DNA from: Diphasiastrum complanatum
Taxonomy: Eukaryota; Streptophyta; Lycopodiopsida; Lycopodiales; Lycopodiaceae
Assembly (NCBI GenBank): GCA_029204225.1
Contig: CM055093.1
Location: 20,667,635 to 20,731,634 of the forward strand
Length of the DNA: 64,000 nt
Direction: 5' to 3'
Shown here: piece by piece, positions 34,209 through 46,640 of the stretch
Layout: each line of letters starts with the position of its first letter
How positions within the stretch are numbered: the first letter of the stretch is position 1
Translations under genes and position numbers: made by a program
Notes under the pieces: generated by a model
Told to the model about the DNA's origin: nothing
The model's database searches: none
The model's input: only the letters and a program-made list of their open reading frames with translations

Positions 34209-35453
34209 TTCCAAACTGCTTGAAACTCCACCTGTAGGCTATAAAGCGTATGCCGAAGCCAACCGTGATGTCGAAAATCACAAATAATGACCTACAATTT
34301 TTGGCTTACCAGGCCACCTGCCGCTCTGTCGCCAAATTGAAAGCCAAACTGGCGTCGCTTTCCAAAATGCTTCTCGTCACCAACTCCCAGCTACCTGCCC
34401 AGTGGAATGGTGAAATCACTTCTAGCACGCTTCGAACACTTTCTTCGTGGCATCACTCTATTTTGGTGTACGTACTTGCAGGTACAGTCAGGGTGCCCTT
34501 CGTTTGGAGGCTATGGCCTTTCGTTTGGCCAAAATAGGCTAAAGGAGGTAAAAATAAGGGCAATTTGGATTTTTGAACTATTCCTTCAGTTTGAAGAAAC
34601 TTCACCCTTCAAAAACTTGGGACCCAACAATTTTTTTCAGTTTGAAAATTTTTAATGAAAAGAAGGCCTATTTTGCCTTTCAATTCTTCAAGACCCTTTC
34701 AAAGCCCATCTACCGGTGATCCTCCATCCTATGGTCCACGTTCCTTCTTGAGAACTCCATCTTGACCATTGTCTTCGATCCAACGATCTACAAGGAGGTC
34801 ATGCATTTAGAGCTTCAGTTTAAAGCACTAAGCACCTATTTACACTAAATGCTAGAATGGGTGAGAGCGCGCAAGGTCTATCCGCGGCCTCTCTCTTCCA
34901 TCGCCTATCTCCATGGCTATGGTGATTATGAACCCACAACTAACCCTTCAAGCTCTCCTCCAACTCTCCATGGTAGTCAGCTGCCTTCTGGAATTATCTT
35001 CCAAGCACTAGGGCGCCCTCCATCATGCACTTACAGTGCCAGAAATGATCTCCTACAACCAAATATCCACAGTTTTATGGCTGTAAACCCTAGTCATGAG
35101 GAAGAAAAAAGACTTCTTGAGATATGCTCAGATTTTCTCTAAGCCACTTTTTGCAGCCTTCTATTGCACTCAGGTCGCCCTACAATCAGCGATCACCTCC
35201 TTCAAACAGATCTTCAAATGGTGTTCGATTGGATTCAAACCAATCACACATGCCAAGCAACCCTTCAGAAGATTTTCCAGCTTCACTTTTTGCTTGCCCT
35301 CTGATTCAGCTGACAATCCCCTACTTTTGAATCTTATTACAGTTTTGAGCTATTCCACGAATCTCCACAGACTCGGTTTTGTGCTTCCTAGCCCACAAAC
35401 CATTGTGAATTCGTAGCTCTATGTTCTTGTCCGATGATTCAAGCCACCAAGGG

Positions 35454-35465
35454 GCTTTGATACCA
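35454..35465 (-). other. Primer-binding site of copia element 1
   Basis: On the minus strand TGGTATCAAAGC, one base off the usual copia tRNA-Met site, directly follows the LTR end (35466). Confidence 0.75.
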
Positions 35466-35694
35466 AGTTAAGAAACACAGTTTAAACACCTGACCAGATC
35501 AATCACCACAGCACAACGTCAAGTGCAACATAATTGCTCTCAACAAACTGTATATTCAACTGATAAGGAAGTACAAATATAAGTTGCTTAGAAGCAGTCA
35601 AAGGGCTCGTAAAAGAAAGATGGCTCGGTAACTCTAGAACTAAGCACACGTGGTGCCATCGAAATAAGAAAGCACTGTATAAGTTGATCATTGC

Positions 35695-36158
35695 TATTTT
35701 AACTCTTTGTACTCGACCTCACATGAAGAGAGAGATATAGTATCTTGCTTTTTGGAAAGCCAAGATATTAGATTGCCTCCAAGAAAGATAGTGTATGCAC
35801 TAATAGACTTTCAATCCATCTTGTCACCTGCAAAGTCCGAATCCGAGTAGCCAACAATGGATAGATCTTCACTTTTATAAAGTAGACCATAATCACAAGA
35901 TGAAGATACATATCTTAGAATCCTCTTGGCCATCTTCCAATGATGGATCTTAGAATCTTGCATAAATTCACTCAATTTGTGCACACAAAAACTTAGATCG
36001 GGTCTAGTAATGGTAAGCCAAATCAAGGAGCCTACAAGACTCCTAAAAAGTGTGATGTCCTCAAAAGATCTTTCATCACCTTTATTAGGATCTTTTACAA
36101 TTTTCTCCATTGGAGTATCTATGCTCTTAGAATTTTCCATATGGAATTTTTTCAACAT
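35695..36158 (-). pseudogene. Copia element 2: RT end and RNase H start
   Basis: KSIDTPMEKIVKDPNKGDER, SLVGSLIWLTITRPDLSFCV and YSDSDFAGDKMD mark the end of RT and the first RNase H motif. A TGA follows at about 35811. The frame then continues in sense (ISAYTIFLGGNLISWLSKKQ) to SSCEVEYKEL before joining the other element's LTR. Confidence 0.75.
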
Positions 36159-36227
36159 AGAGTGAGCATATCTAGATTGGCATATAAAGACATGATATTC
36201 ATAAAAATCAATTTTTAGGCCTAGGAT

Positions 36228-37376
36228 CTAATGTATCTCTCCTAGATCTTGCATTTTAAACTCACATCCAAGTGTTAGCTTAGTTTCATCAACTAGCTTG
36301 GTACAACTTCCACAAAGAATAATGTCATCAACATAAATTGGAAGAATGACAATATTGCTATCAACAAACTTTAGATACATGGAAGGATCATAGTCACTAA
36401 GAGTAAATCCTAGTGAGATAAGAAAAGAATTAAGTCTTGAATACCATGATCTTGGTGCTTGCTTGAGTCCACAAAGACTTTTGAAGAGCAAGCACACTTT
36501 GGACTCATCCTTGATGGATCCTTGAGGTTGTTCCATATAGATCTCCTCCTCAAGATAACCATTTAGAAAAGCATTGGATACATCTAATTGGAACACCTTC
36601 CACTTAAAGAAACAAGCAAGAGAAATAAGAATTCTTATTGTCACCATCTTTGCAACGGGTGCAAAGGTCTCCTCATAATCAAGGCCATGGATTTGAGCAA
36701 ATCCTTTGGCACATAATCTTGCTTTATACTTGTTGATGGTGCCATCATGATTGAACTTGATCCGAAATACCCACTTGCAACCAATCACATGCTTGTTGGA
36801 TGGAGGATCCACAAGCTCCCAAGTATTGTTGGTGATCAATGCATCATACTCTTGCTTCATGGCATCATACCACTCCTTGGTATTGAGTGCCTCTTGTACA
36901 TTCTTTGGCTCTTCATGAGAGACATAAAAAACATAATTAGTGGAATCAAGATCCACTTGTTTGCCTTTGTCAACATATGAGAGCCTCTTAGGCTCGGATC
37001 TATCTCTCATGGATCTTCTTGGTGAGAAAATCTGAGGAGAGTCTTCTTCAATTCTCGACCCCATCACATCATAATTGTCTTCAAAATCAATAATAGGTGA
37101 TGCATCCATAGACTTCTTGATCTCGGCCTCTTCAAAAGATGAATGTTCACAAAAATCATGAAATTTATTGGAGATATATTCACCACCTCCATCACATCTA
37201 AGAGCTTTAATCTTGAATGAGGATTGCTTCTCTACATAAGCTTTGAAAATAAGAAAATGATCAAACACCATAGATTTAGAAGCAAGAAGATATATCCAAA
37301 TGAATCTTGTGAAATCATCAATGAAAGTAACAAAACAGGTGGCTCCTCCCTTGCTTATAGTTGATGAGAAATGCAC
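36228..37376 (-). pseudogene. Copia element 2: truncated integrase and reverse transcriptase
   Basis: The frame is open for 382 codons. It starts in the integrase core (VTFIDDFTRFIWIYL, first Asp; RCDGGGEYISNKFHDFC, second Asp). It skips the catalytic Glu region and resumes in the linker (SPRRSMRDRSEPKRL). The RT then appears complete: EWYDAMKQEYDALITNNTW, GCKWVFRIKFNHDGT, YKARLCAKGFAQ, FQLDVSNAFLNGYLEEEIYM, LKQAPRSWY and LPIYVDDIILCG (YVDD active site). Loss of the integrase Glu means it could not integrate by itself. Confidence 0.85.
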
Positions 37377-37391
37377 ATCCGAGTGGATTAA

Positions 37392-37808
37392 CTACAAAGA
37401 ATGCTTGCTTTTGATAGAAGATCTTGTAAATGGCGTTTTGTGAGATCTAGAAATAGCACATGCCTCACAAGGCTTGATCTTCTTGGAGAATGACTTTGGC
37501 AAGCCAATAGCTTTGGCCTCTTTGATCATAGAGAGCATGGATTTGTAGTTGGGATGTCCCAACATCCTATGCCATAATTCCTCCATAGAGAGCGTGTTCA
37601 CAAGAGCAACATTACAAGCATTCACATACTCCCTCTTTTTGTATTTTTGAACCTCTTGAAGAACTTGTGGTTCTTCTTCAAGGCCAAGAACTATGTCCAT
37701 CACATCTTGAAGGATCAAGATGGACTCCATCCTCATTTTCCAAATTGAATAGTTTGAAGTGGACAATCTTTCACTTGGTTCCAACAAGGATGAACCCATT
37801 GAAGACAT
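37392..37808 (-). pseudogene. Copia element 2: Gag start fused to GAG-pre-integrase
   Basis: The ATG at 37808 gives MSSMGSSLLEPSERLSTSNY and IWKMRMESILILQDVMDI. After KYKKR the protein jumps straight to NTLSMEELWHRMLGHPNYKS and CEACAISRSHKTPF. Most of Gag, the zinc knuckle and the protease have thus been deleted in frame. A TAG follows at about 37392 before the integrase frame. Confidence 0.75.
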
Positions 37809-38551
37809 TTGAAGTGAAGAAAAGTCAAATGATGAACAATAAATGTTTCTACACACTCTCAATAGGATCCAATAATGGAGTACTATCTCCTCCTATGAAA
37901 GATCTTGCAACTATTTGTGAATTGATTCTCACTAGCTACACAAATCTCTCTAAAACAAGATCTATTTCATATCAAATGATGGAGTATGGGCAAATTTAGG
38001 ATCAAACACTCTTAGCACGTGTGAAGTACACTAAGAAATCAAATTTGACTCAGATACAATGATATTGCATGAAACAAAATGGCTACGATCTCAAAACAGT
38101 GCCTAGATCACATATAGATGAGATTCGTAAGCATTCAACTGTGATTTTGGATCAACCAAGCAATCTCTTGACCAAACCAAATGTGTCTACCCAGGTCTAG
38201 GTGCCCTACCTAACCCTATTCAAAAGCTTATAACTTCTGATTGGCTCAACCAAATGGAATGAAACTGATTGCATCAGAAACTAGACAAAAATAGCTTCAA
38301 AACAAGCTATCAGCAAGATAAATGGATCAAGCATGAGAAAGAACTCCCAAACTGAAGTTGGATGTTCCTCACACATGTCTGAGCATCTGATTCCGTAGAG
38401 TACCAGGTCAGACCCAATCAATGTCCTTTTGATCTCTTTTGATCCAAAATTGGACAAGATAGCTAGGAAAATGGATCTTGACAATTTCTAGCTCAAGATT
38501 GATGAATAGTTTTCACTTAAATGGATCAAAATTCATGGTAACCTTAGGTAC

Positions 38552-38563
38552 GCTCTGATACCA
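38552..38563 (-). other. Primer-binding site of copia element 2
   Basis: TGGTATCAGAGC on the minus strand immediately follows an LTR terminus ending TCAACA at 38564. Confidence 0.85.
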
Positions 38564-38699
38564 TGTTGATTTCACACGTGTGGACTATCCACAACATTTA
38601 CTTGTGATCTCCTAAGGTGTGTAGATGCACCAAGATCAAGACTAAATTGAGATTCAAGATCTATTTGATTCTATGGCAAAAACACACTACTACATCATT

Positions 38700-39490
38700 A
38701 TTATTTTTACACTCAATGGACTATGGTCAAGTTGAATATTTCCAAGCTTACTGATTAGATTGCCAAGATATATTTGAATTATTGGGACTATTTAAATTGT
38801 ACAGTTTAAGAGAGGTGGATTGGAGGTGAATGGCCATGATAGCATGGTCAACTTTCCATTTGAGGTGGAAGTTTCAAAAGTAATTCCTCAGACCTAAAAC
38901 AGTCCAATATAAGGAGCAAACAACCGATCTATTGCGTAGATTGAAGTTGAGTACATCAATTGTGAGCTAAAGTTGAAAATTTAAAACATGAGAATGCAAT
39001 TGCTCTACTATATACATATCACCAATCTTGAGATTGGGCAATATAATCTAAGAGATGTATACAATAGACATGTCACCGGTCTTGAGGAACTTGTGTTGTA
39101 CTAGTCCAACATACTTCTTCAACAAGATCATATGGAACTTGTCATGAATATTTTATTCTACAAGTAGTTCTTCACAAGTGAGATTTTTTTAACTTGAAAA
39201 GCATCAAAAAAATGTCATAGCCAGCTTGGAATAAAAGCTCGCCTTACCTTTTTTCTTTCTTAGCCGCTTCTTGCCAAGTTTCAAGATAACACAATCCCCT
39301 TCTTGGTAGTTTATCACCCTCTGACACAAACTTGCATGCTTCTTTTGGTTTTTATTTGTGCTCAAGATATTGCAACCGTAATATGCCATAAGATTATTTA
39401 TTATCATGAACAAATCCCATAGGGAAAACAAAAATTCTTTAAACATAACCATAGATGGTAATTTGGGTTTACCAAAAAAAGCATTCACAA
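38700..39490 (-). pseudogene. Ty3/gypsy integrase C-terminal relic
   Basis: Minus-strand translation gives CQRVINYQEGDCVILKL and, after stops, NIHDKFHMILLKKYVG. These match the gypsy integrase C-terminal pattern (FxxGDxVxLKL ... HxxFHVSxLKKYVG). A later NLRNRSV segment could be the start of a chromodomain-like tail. Several stops occur. It lies just beyond the LTR of copia element 2. Confidence 0.6.
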
Positions 39491-41929
39491 TTTTGTCACA
39501 AGGAAATTTTGCAATAGGAAGGAATTCTTCCCATAGAAGTTTGTTTTCAACCCTTGCTTTGATTGGTCAATTCACGTTGTTTGAAGGTGGAAAGAGGAAG
39601 CCTATTTCAAAGTCGTGCCTAAAATATCAAACATAGCTCTTCAAAAGTCATTAGTAAATCTAGCATCCTGATACAATACACTTGGAAGCCACATGTAACT
39701 TAAAGACGTTGTCCTAAATGTATAAGCATGTGGCATCAAGTCCCTTTTTCTTTATACATGGAAAGGAATATGCTTGCTTACTAGGAACTATCAACAATTT
39801 CCCAAATCATTTCATTTCCTTTGCAATGTGTTCCCAAGAAGCATCTATTTTGGGTAAGGGATGGAGTAGTCCTGAAGCTTTTGGCTTTCCTCCATATTCA
39901 TGTCATTGGCATGTAGAAAAAACCTGTGCAAAGAAGTGAGCATGTCCTATCCTAGTTGGGTCAAAAGAAATATATATTGATAGTCTGTAAAGTATCAAGA
40001 TTCTTCGATTACTTACATAGGGTCTATTTCAAGTTATCTTAAAATCTTATGGAAATGCAGAGTTTCAAGACAATGCTTTACGTGTTTGTCCTATTTTAAG
40101 AGTTCAAAGATGACAACTTTTAAAAACCCTACAATTGTCATGCATGTCCCTGATCATGGAAAAAGTTCTGGTGGTAAGCAATGGAAATGTAATGGATTCT
40201 ATCCCTTTTGGAAATTCTTGGATGGAATGGAAATGAGCTAGTAACGGAAGATATTAAAGCTTGTCAAATATGATCGAATTGGTATAGGTTATATGATTGG
40301 CACTCTAAATCACCAAGCTCATGCAAGATGGTAGGCACTTGTCATTATGAACCTTGAAGTCCTTTCTTGAAATCACATGTAACTTCTACTTGGATTCTGC
40401 CTATAGTCACATATGGCATTTCCAAGACTTTATTTGATGCTTCTTTCCTAAAGCTTAGTATGCTAAGACGATTTCATTCATATATACATTGTTCGCGTCA
40501 AGTTAGGCTTACTAAGTAGTAAGTCTAAACTCTGTTTTTTGAACCTATGAAGAAACTCTCAAATTTATTATTTCTGACTTTAGGCCATTTTAGGCACTAT
40601 GGGTCACTTCAAATAGGTCTACAAAAACTTTCAGCTCATTGAAAGTTGTACATAGAATTATTCAACAACTAAATTGTTTTGACCTTTCCTTCTCTTAAGA
40701 CGACAACAATTTTCTAAATCTTGTGTGCCTCAAGATGCCTACATTCTCATAATGAACTTTTGACTCTTCCTTGGTCATCAAGAGTGACGAGTGTTTTTCA
40801 AAAAGACAAATTTCCCAATCAGTTGATCCAATAGCGTACACTAGCCCGAGCATTTTAGGTGGCCTACTCAGAAACATGGTGTTGCCTTCTCACTTGAGCT
40901 TAGGTGTCTGGGCATCACCCCCTTTCCAGCTAGCCCACAAGGCATCACCCCAACTTAAACTCATCTAACTAGCAATAGTTATGTTAGAATCATTTTGATC
41001 ACCTCAGTATGTATGTTGTTTCATTTTCCATTTAATTCGTCTGTCATCTCAATTTCCATTCAATTCATCTGTCGTCTCAATTCACGTTCATTTTGTTTGT
41101 CGTCTACCTATTTTAATGGCCTAATATGAAGCTACAATGGGCACAGACCGGATGGAGTTTAATAATCTTCTAAGGTGACTTCAAATCAATTGTTGTGTCC
41201 ATTTCACAACACAATTCATGTGGAATATTATCACACTAAATTTTATTCATTTAGTTTGTGATCCATGCTCCATTGTTACCCGTTCACATGTGTGAGCATT
41301 TCATCCTCTGGGAGCTGTATAACATTTGTGCCTAAGACTAAAGGTTCCTCTACATAATCTTTTGATTTGATGTCATCACCGAATGGATAGCATATTAATG
41401 GTCATTTATATTTTGTGTATTGAGACACTCCTCGAGAGTATCAAGGTATTTTATGAGCTTGGATTCAAGTGACCTATAGAGCAATATAGCTCTTCTTTTC
41501 GAGCTTTGTGCACTAACTCAATTCATGACTAGTTATAGGTTACTTCCATAATTTGGTCCCAATTCAAATAGCTAGGCCTATTAACAACAAAATGTGTCTA
41601 CTAGTGCATCACGACACGTATTCAATTGATCAAGTACTGGATCTGTTGGCGCCATGTTTTACTAGAAGTAGCTCATTCTATGTCCAGCCCAACAACTAAA
41701 GGAACCCCTAATTGTAGAGAGAGTATTGGATGAGGAGCATACCCAACCATACGATAAATCACTACACTCAATCTACTGGACCTGGAGAGTACGCGAATCC
41801 ACAAAAGGAGAAGAAGCAATACCTCAAGGTATGACAATGGATTCAGGAGGAACAAGCCAAAGCTCCCATCAGTGACCTCCAATCGCCAAATAGAACTTAT
41901 GGACTTAGCCAAACCTTCAAACCAAGTTG
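39491..41929. other. No gene recognised
   Basis: About 2.4 kb with only short overlapping frames on both strands and no motif I can name. A word like atctgtcgtctcaattc repeats three times around 41035-41105. The flanking gypsy pieces suggest it is decayed gypsy-type sequence. Confidence 0.3.
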
Positions 41930-42405
41930 TTTATGCACCATCATCACCACCAAACTCTGAAGGAGTTTCTCTTCTAGAATTAAACGAAGAACCATTTACA
42001 ACCTAAGAACCAGAGGGGAGTGGAACTGAAGCCTTAACTGCCTTGTTATCCAACCAAATCACCGTCCCCTTAGGCAATGTGCTGAAAAACTTGAAACCTT
42101 TATGTCAAGCCTTAACAACATAATTAGGAGCTAAGGATGTGTCCAAAGAATATTCTTTGAGTGAAGTCAATGATGATGGCCCGTTTGTGATGGCAATAGA
42201 TGCCACTTCGGAAAATAAGAAAAGTAATGTCACCTTGCCTATACAACACAAGAATCTTCCACCACCAGCTGCCATTGTTGATGGTGGTTCAGGTGTAAAC
42301 ATTATGTCCTTGCATGTATATCAGAATTGGGGACTAAGTGCATTAATAAAGCCAATAGATTTCACTATGAAATTTGCCTATCAAAGTTGCATCAAACCCA
42401 AAAGT
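41930..42405 (+). pseudogene. Ty3/gypsy Gag-protease fragment
   Basis: The plus strand encodes NQITVPLGNVLKNLKPLC and, after a stop, PPPAAIVDGGSGVNIMS, the retropepsin active site of gypsy elements (DGGS in place of the more usual DSGS). VYQNWGLSALIKP follows as in this family. In-frame stops interrupt it near 42009 and 42120. It ends where transposon copy D begins. Confidence 0.6.
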
Positions 42406-44262
42406 CAAAAAAGAGAATGCAAAGGCCAAAAGAAACTTACTTGAATGCATAAATCCTCCTTTTTTGATAGCCTCCTATTGATGACAAATTATGAATATTT
42501 GTGTTGATCACTTGCTTTCGTTTTTTTTGTTTTTACCTTTTTACCTATCAAGTCAACATCTTTCAATAGTTGTATGCAGAACGGCCATTATTCAATTCGA
42601 TTTTCATTTGATCAGTGTCTTTTGTTGTACTCACTATGATTTCTTGTAACAATTCACTATTATTTCAAAGATTTTCATTTTCATTTTGGAGAACCTCATT
42701 CCCTAGCAATTTTATTCGCAAAATATTGTCTTTTTGAGCACAATTTGAAGATATACGTCTAATTACATCCTCTAAACAATGAATTCTTTCCATTGAAAAT
42801 GCATTACCATATTCTTCTAATCTTTTACAATAACCTAGCAAACCATTATTTCTATAATAGACAAAATATATCAATTGAGTAACTGAAGAGAATTTGGGAT
42901 CTTGCATGGTATATGGATCTTTAGGATGTAATGTCCAGTCTGCCTAGAGGTCCAAATTTGTTTTCCCGTCAGCCTTATAGCGCAAACAATCATCAACTGA
43001 TAAGCAAGATGCTTTGACACCTCTTTTAATCGAAGGAGCATATTCTTTAGGAAGATCTATATGGAGATGAACTTTTTTCATTGTAAGAAAAAAAAAGTAG
43101 ATTACAATCAATATCAGTTCAACAAAAAATAAATAAATGAAACATACTCAGTACCTTTATACATTTCACATACCAGTTTATCATTTCACGTAGCACTTGA
43201 AGAATGAGATTGATCTTTATTCAAATTTTGCCATGCCGCTCATTTTTTTTATTGTTGAGTTTGTTTTGTCTATGTATTTTGGTTGCCAGTCTTCTTTTTT
43301 CAGATCTTGTCATCTCTCTTTTCTCTCAAGAGATGTAGGCATTTTATGTAGCATTCAAAGATGGTGATTGCTAATTGATGCAAATGTTATAATGACGTCC
43401 ATCTATTTTTCCTCTAGTTTGTTCAATCTATAGTGTAATATAGTTGGCACTCTTCTTTTTAATTTTTGCCCTCACTCTCTCTTCTTCCAAGAGTTCATTC
43501 TCCTGAGGGATGATTTTTCGCAAGAAAAACCTTAGTTAACCATGATTGTGGCGACTTTGTATTTGAACTAATGCGGGCATGCACTTGTATTATAATTTTT
43601 AATTTTGACTAATTCCTCCATCCTATGTGGCATTTTTTATAGGGCCCTTTTGAACGTAGGAAATGATAGTTGGTTGCATGTCCTTGACGACATCTCTATA
43701 CTCAAATATTCTTTTACTTGAGGAGCAACTTAAATCACATACCACCTTTTGGGATTTGATCGGTCGGGTTGAAAGACCACCTGTAATTTTAAGCATAAAC
43801 ATTATTGATTGTTCAAATTGCTTGAGCTCTATACAAGATCAATTAATTGACACAAAAAGGCACATTGATCATGACTACTTGCATTGAACGCATGTATGAA
43901 CTTGCTCACCTTGTTAAGAGACAATAAATGTATTACTTTGATCTCTCCAAAATTTGGTGGAGTCACTAGCAAAGTCACATTAGGATCATTACAAATAACC
44001 TTGAACCATTTTACATCAAACTCAAAAAAGCTGAATTGCCTAAGTTGAACTTCCAAGATATTATGGATTGTCCCACAATAATCAAGTTGAGTAGAGATTA
44101 GACTGCTATCAATTGTGGTTGTGAGACTCCCTTTTTGTAGCATTTGCTATGATTCATAGTCATATGTGTTTATATTCTTATCCATAGTCATATGTGTTTA
44201 TATTCTTATTACACAAAAATGTTGTCCATGTGTCCACGATGTATTTTTTTTTCGTACTAAAC
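42405..44262 (-). mobile_element. Two-gene transposon, copy D (N-terminal half)
   Basis: This is collinear with 15350-16697 plus 20976-21550 of copy B, but without the 4.3-kb LTR element. It therefore represents the uninterrupted state of that locus family. It holds the second short exon, the N-terminal exon (42580-43081, with DPKFSSVTQLIYFVYY) and the conserved 104-codon frame. Catalytic exons are absent to the left of 42405. Similarity to copy B stops near cgtactaaaca (44262) and gtgctaaaca (21546), a candidate element end. Confidence 0.6.
43829..44143 (-). CDS. Conserved 104-codon frame of the transposon family, copy D
   Basis: Same length and nearly the same protein as 21111-21425: LDYCGTIHNILEVQLRQF, FFEFDVKWFKVICNDP and DQCAFLCQLIDLV. 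Most differences are conservative. A DUF4216-like identity is possible but unproven. Confidence 0.4.
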   Translation of the reverse strand: MLQKGSLTTTIDSSLISTQLDYCGTIHNILEVQLRQFSFFEFDVKWFKVICNDPNVTLLVTPPNFGEIKVIHLLSLNKVSKFIHAFNASSHDQCAFLCQLIDLV

Positions 44263-44289
44263 ATTATTGAAGGATGCAAATATATGGTT

Positions 44290-44621
44290 TACATTCAAAT
44301 GCATGCTCCACAAGAGAGAGAGAAGAGCAGGGCGAGTTGGTGGGACATGGAAAGTATACATACATTGGTGGAAGGCCATGCGAATTTGGAAATATAGCAG
44401 GATATATTAATAGTTCTTATGGTTTTTCTAGTTTAACAAATTGTATTTTTGAAGAGTGTAACAATGGCATGGAAGATTGTTTTACTAGATTCGTTAAAGG
44501 TACTTATGTGATGGTTTATGCTTGTAAATCATTGCAAGTTGGAGATGAATTATCTATTAGCTATGACTATAATCATCAATTGCCATCTATTATACAAAAT
44601 GTAATGAAATCTATTTTGTAA
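44290..44621 (+). pseudogene. SET-domain C-terminal fragment
   Basis: An open frame carries GGRPCEFGNIAGYINSSYG, then CFTRFVKGTYVMVYACKSL and VGDELSISYDYNHQ. SET methyltransferases end with a GNxxxxINHSxxxN segment, a strand pair and GEELxxDY, and this frame follows that order. The Cys-rich post-SET tail is absent and the N-terminal half of the SET domain is missing, since transposon copy D ends 30 bases upstream. It would lack parts of the S-adenosylmethionine pocket. It could be a captured host fragment carried by the following CACTA sequence, or a host gene piece broken by insertions. Confidence 0.55.
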
Positions 44622-44719
44622 TTAAATGGTGAAAGTTTGTGGCTATGCAATGTCTTTTTGTAATTAAATGGTGTAATTTTTGTTGTAATTAAATGGTGTA
44701 ATTCTCATGTATTAACATG

Positions 44720-45480
44720 TATTATATATTGCATGATGTTTTCAACGTTTATAGTATTATGGAGACGAAGACGATTTTGGAGGGCCTGGACTCGCTGTGT
44801 TTTTGAAACGACTTGGGGAAATGGTTCAAAAAATACGACAAGCATCATTGGAGTATCTTCTTCTGAAGCCAACGAATCAACATTCCAATCCAAGAAGACA
44901 ATCATTCATTTGAAGTGGAAGATGATATAATGCAAGATTTGATACATTCGTACTATCCTCCTAATGAGACCACTCCAAATTGATAAAAATGATGCACAAC
45001 ACAATTATTAACAAGAAGCTGACTCAAGAAAATGTCGAAGACATGAGAATCAAAGGTGAAACAAGCATGAGAACTGAAGCTACAACTCCTTTATATGAAT
45101 GGGCAAATGTTTCTAGACTGTCAGCATGCTTGTTCATCCTAAATCTTCAAGTTGTGTACAAATGGAATAATGAAAGTGTTGATGCATTATTTAGGTGACT
45201 ATTCATATAACTTTGATATTTTTTGTTCCAATTCAATACTTACTAGTTGACAAAGTTTGTAACACTATTGGGCATTTGCCATAGATTGTTATGTTCGTTA
45301 TTACCCGAGGGCAATACAATTCCAAATTCAAGGAAAGATGTTAAAAAAATTATTGGCGATGCTTCGAATGGACTACAATTGCATTCGTGCATGTCCAAAT
45401 GATTTCTTATTATACAAGGCTGTACATGAATCGTAAACAAGTTGCCCTAAGTACAAATCCCCACCATTCTATGTGGAAGT
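44720..45480 (+). pseudogene. CACTA Tnp2-type transposase fragment
   Basis: HSFEVEDDIMQDLIHSYYPP appears near 44910. TTPLYEWANVSRLSACLFIL and YKWNNESVDALF are at 45080-45195. A segment reading LPEGNTIPNSRKDVKKIIGD is near 45300, switching frame to YNCIRACPNDFLLYKAVHE at about 45370. These are, in order, the conserved N-terminal motifs of plant CACTA transposases (PLYxG, LPxGNxLPxSxxEAKK, HACPNDCxLYR). An intron-like gap and a frameshift interrupt them. The catalytic domain is replaced at about 45488 by copia sequence. Its protein differs from the 25.7-kb fragment, so the two are not recent copies. Confidence 0.65.
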
Positions 45481-45487
45481 TGCATAA

Positions 45488-46200
45488 AGCTAGTAGATGA
45501 AGCTAAAAGTGCACTTGATAGTAAGTTCAAAATGCAATATCTAGGAGAGCTTCACTACATTCTAGGCCTAGAGATTGATCTTTGTCATGATTATGCTTTC
45601 ATAAGTCAATCTAGATATGCTGTTTCAATGTTCAAAAAGTTCAATATGAAAAATTGCAAGAGTATAGACACTGATTATGGATTGCTCTACAAAAGTGAAG
45701 ATCTATCTATACTTGGCTACTCAGACTCGGATTTTGCAAGTGACAAGGTGGATCGAAAATCTCCAAGTGCTTACACTATATTTTTGGAGGAAACCTCATA
45801 TCTTGGCTTCCCAAAAAACAAGATACCATTGTGACTATCATCTTGTGAGGCCGAGTATAAGGCCCTTACAACAATAACAAAAGAGGCGCTTTGGATCAAA
45901 AGATCTTATTGCAGCTCAAGTGCATCAAGGAGGAAGATCTACCTTTGATCAAGTGTGACAACATCTTGGCCCAAGCCCTTGCCAACAATCCTATTTTTCA
46001 TGGAAGGAGCAAGCATAACAAAGTTGCACATCATTTTGTAAGGGGAAGTTTTATTGAAGGAGAGATCAACCTGGGCACATTGGATCATCTTCATGCATTG
46101 CCGATCTTCTCACCAAGCCATTACTCAAGCTCTTTCATCAAGCTTAGGTCTAACTTTGGCATGAGATCTAGTGACCAATCAAATTTTTCTTTTTGACAAT
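45488..46200 (+). pseudogene. Copia RT/RNase H fragment of the element-2 family
   Basis: KFKMQYLGELHYILGLEI, QSRYAVSMFKKFNMKNCKSI, then DYGLLYKSEDLSILGYSDSD. Compared with the element at 36 kb, about 80 residues between KSIDT and YGLLYKSEDLS are missing in frame. A stop follows KNKIPL. RNase H pieces (CEAEYKAL and later ones) continue in shifting frames to about 46200. Confidence 0.7.
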
Positions 46201-46640
46201 TTGGTCCAATCAAGTTTGAGGGCTCATAAGTCACTCAACCAATCAAATTGAGAGGAGGAAAAGAAGGGGTCCAATCATGTTTCACTCCCCTCTACCTCGA
46301 GTTCCTATTAGTATGTGTGGTAGATCATTCCCATACTCAATTTATTGAGATTAGATGAGATTTTACACTTAGAACTTTCCTTGGTTTCTCTCTCTACCCG
46401 AGAGCTTGTAGTTGGATTCTCTCTCTACTCGAGAGCAAAAACTTTTTATAATTAGTTTTTTCATTACACGTGTAAATGTATTTTGGTGTATGATTTATGC
46501 ATGTTTCATTGTGCTCTTGCCTTAGATTTGTGAGATAGATCATGGATTTCAATCTATGCTTGATCTATGTGCAACAATCACCACATCTTAGGAGATCATA
46601 ATCACACTTTTGGGGACTCCCGCACGTGTGAAATTTAATA
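46200..46640 (+). mobile_element. Copia 3' LTR
   Basis: This follows the RNase H fragment directly. It carries the family words ggtttctctctctacccgag and tcttaggagatcataatcac and the terminus cgcacgtgtgaaattt. It matches the LTR pieces at 12.5-13.1 and 27.5 kb. Confidence 0.6.

Larger units (their letters stand above)
31600..35691 (-). mobile_element. Decayed Ty1/copia element 1
   Basis: The elements of a copia retrotransposon occur in order on the minus strand: LTR (about 35691-35466), primer-binding site (35465-35454), a 1.2-kb leader, Gag from 34208, protease/GAG-pre-integrase, then a deletion of integrase and most RT, then connection and RNase H down to 31773. A matching 3' LTR is not clear to me in 31580-31770. 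The element abuts copia element 2 at about 35695. Confidence 0.75.
35695..38696 (-). mobile_element. Decayed Ty1/copia element 2
   Basis: On the minus strand: LTR end (38696-38564), primer-binding site (38563-38552), a leader of about 740 bases, Gag from 37808, a fused pre-integrase segment, truncated integrase, full RT and part of RNase H to 35695. The LTR is truncated upstream of 38696, and the 3' end is cut by the LTR of element 1. The 45.5-kb fragment belongs to the same family. Confidence 0.75.
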
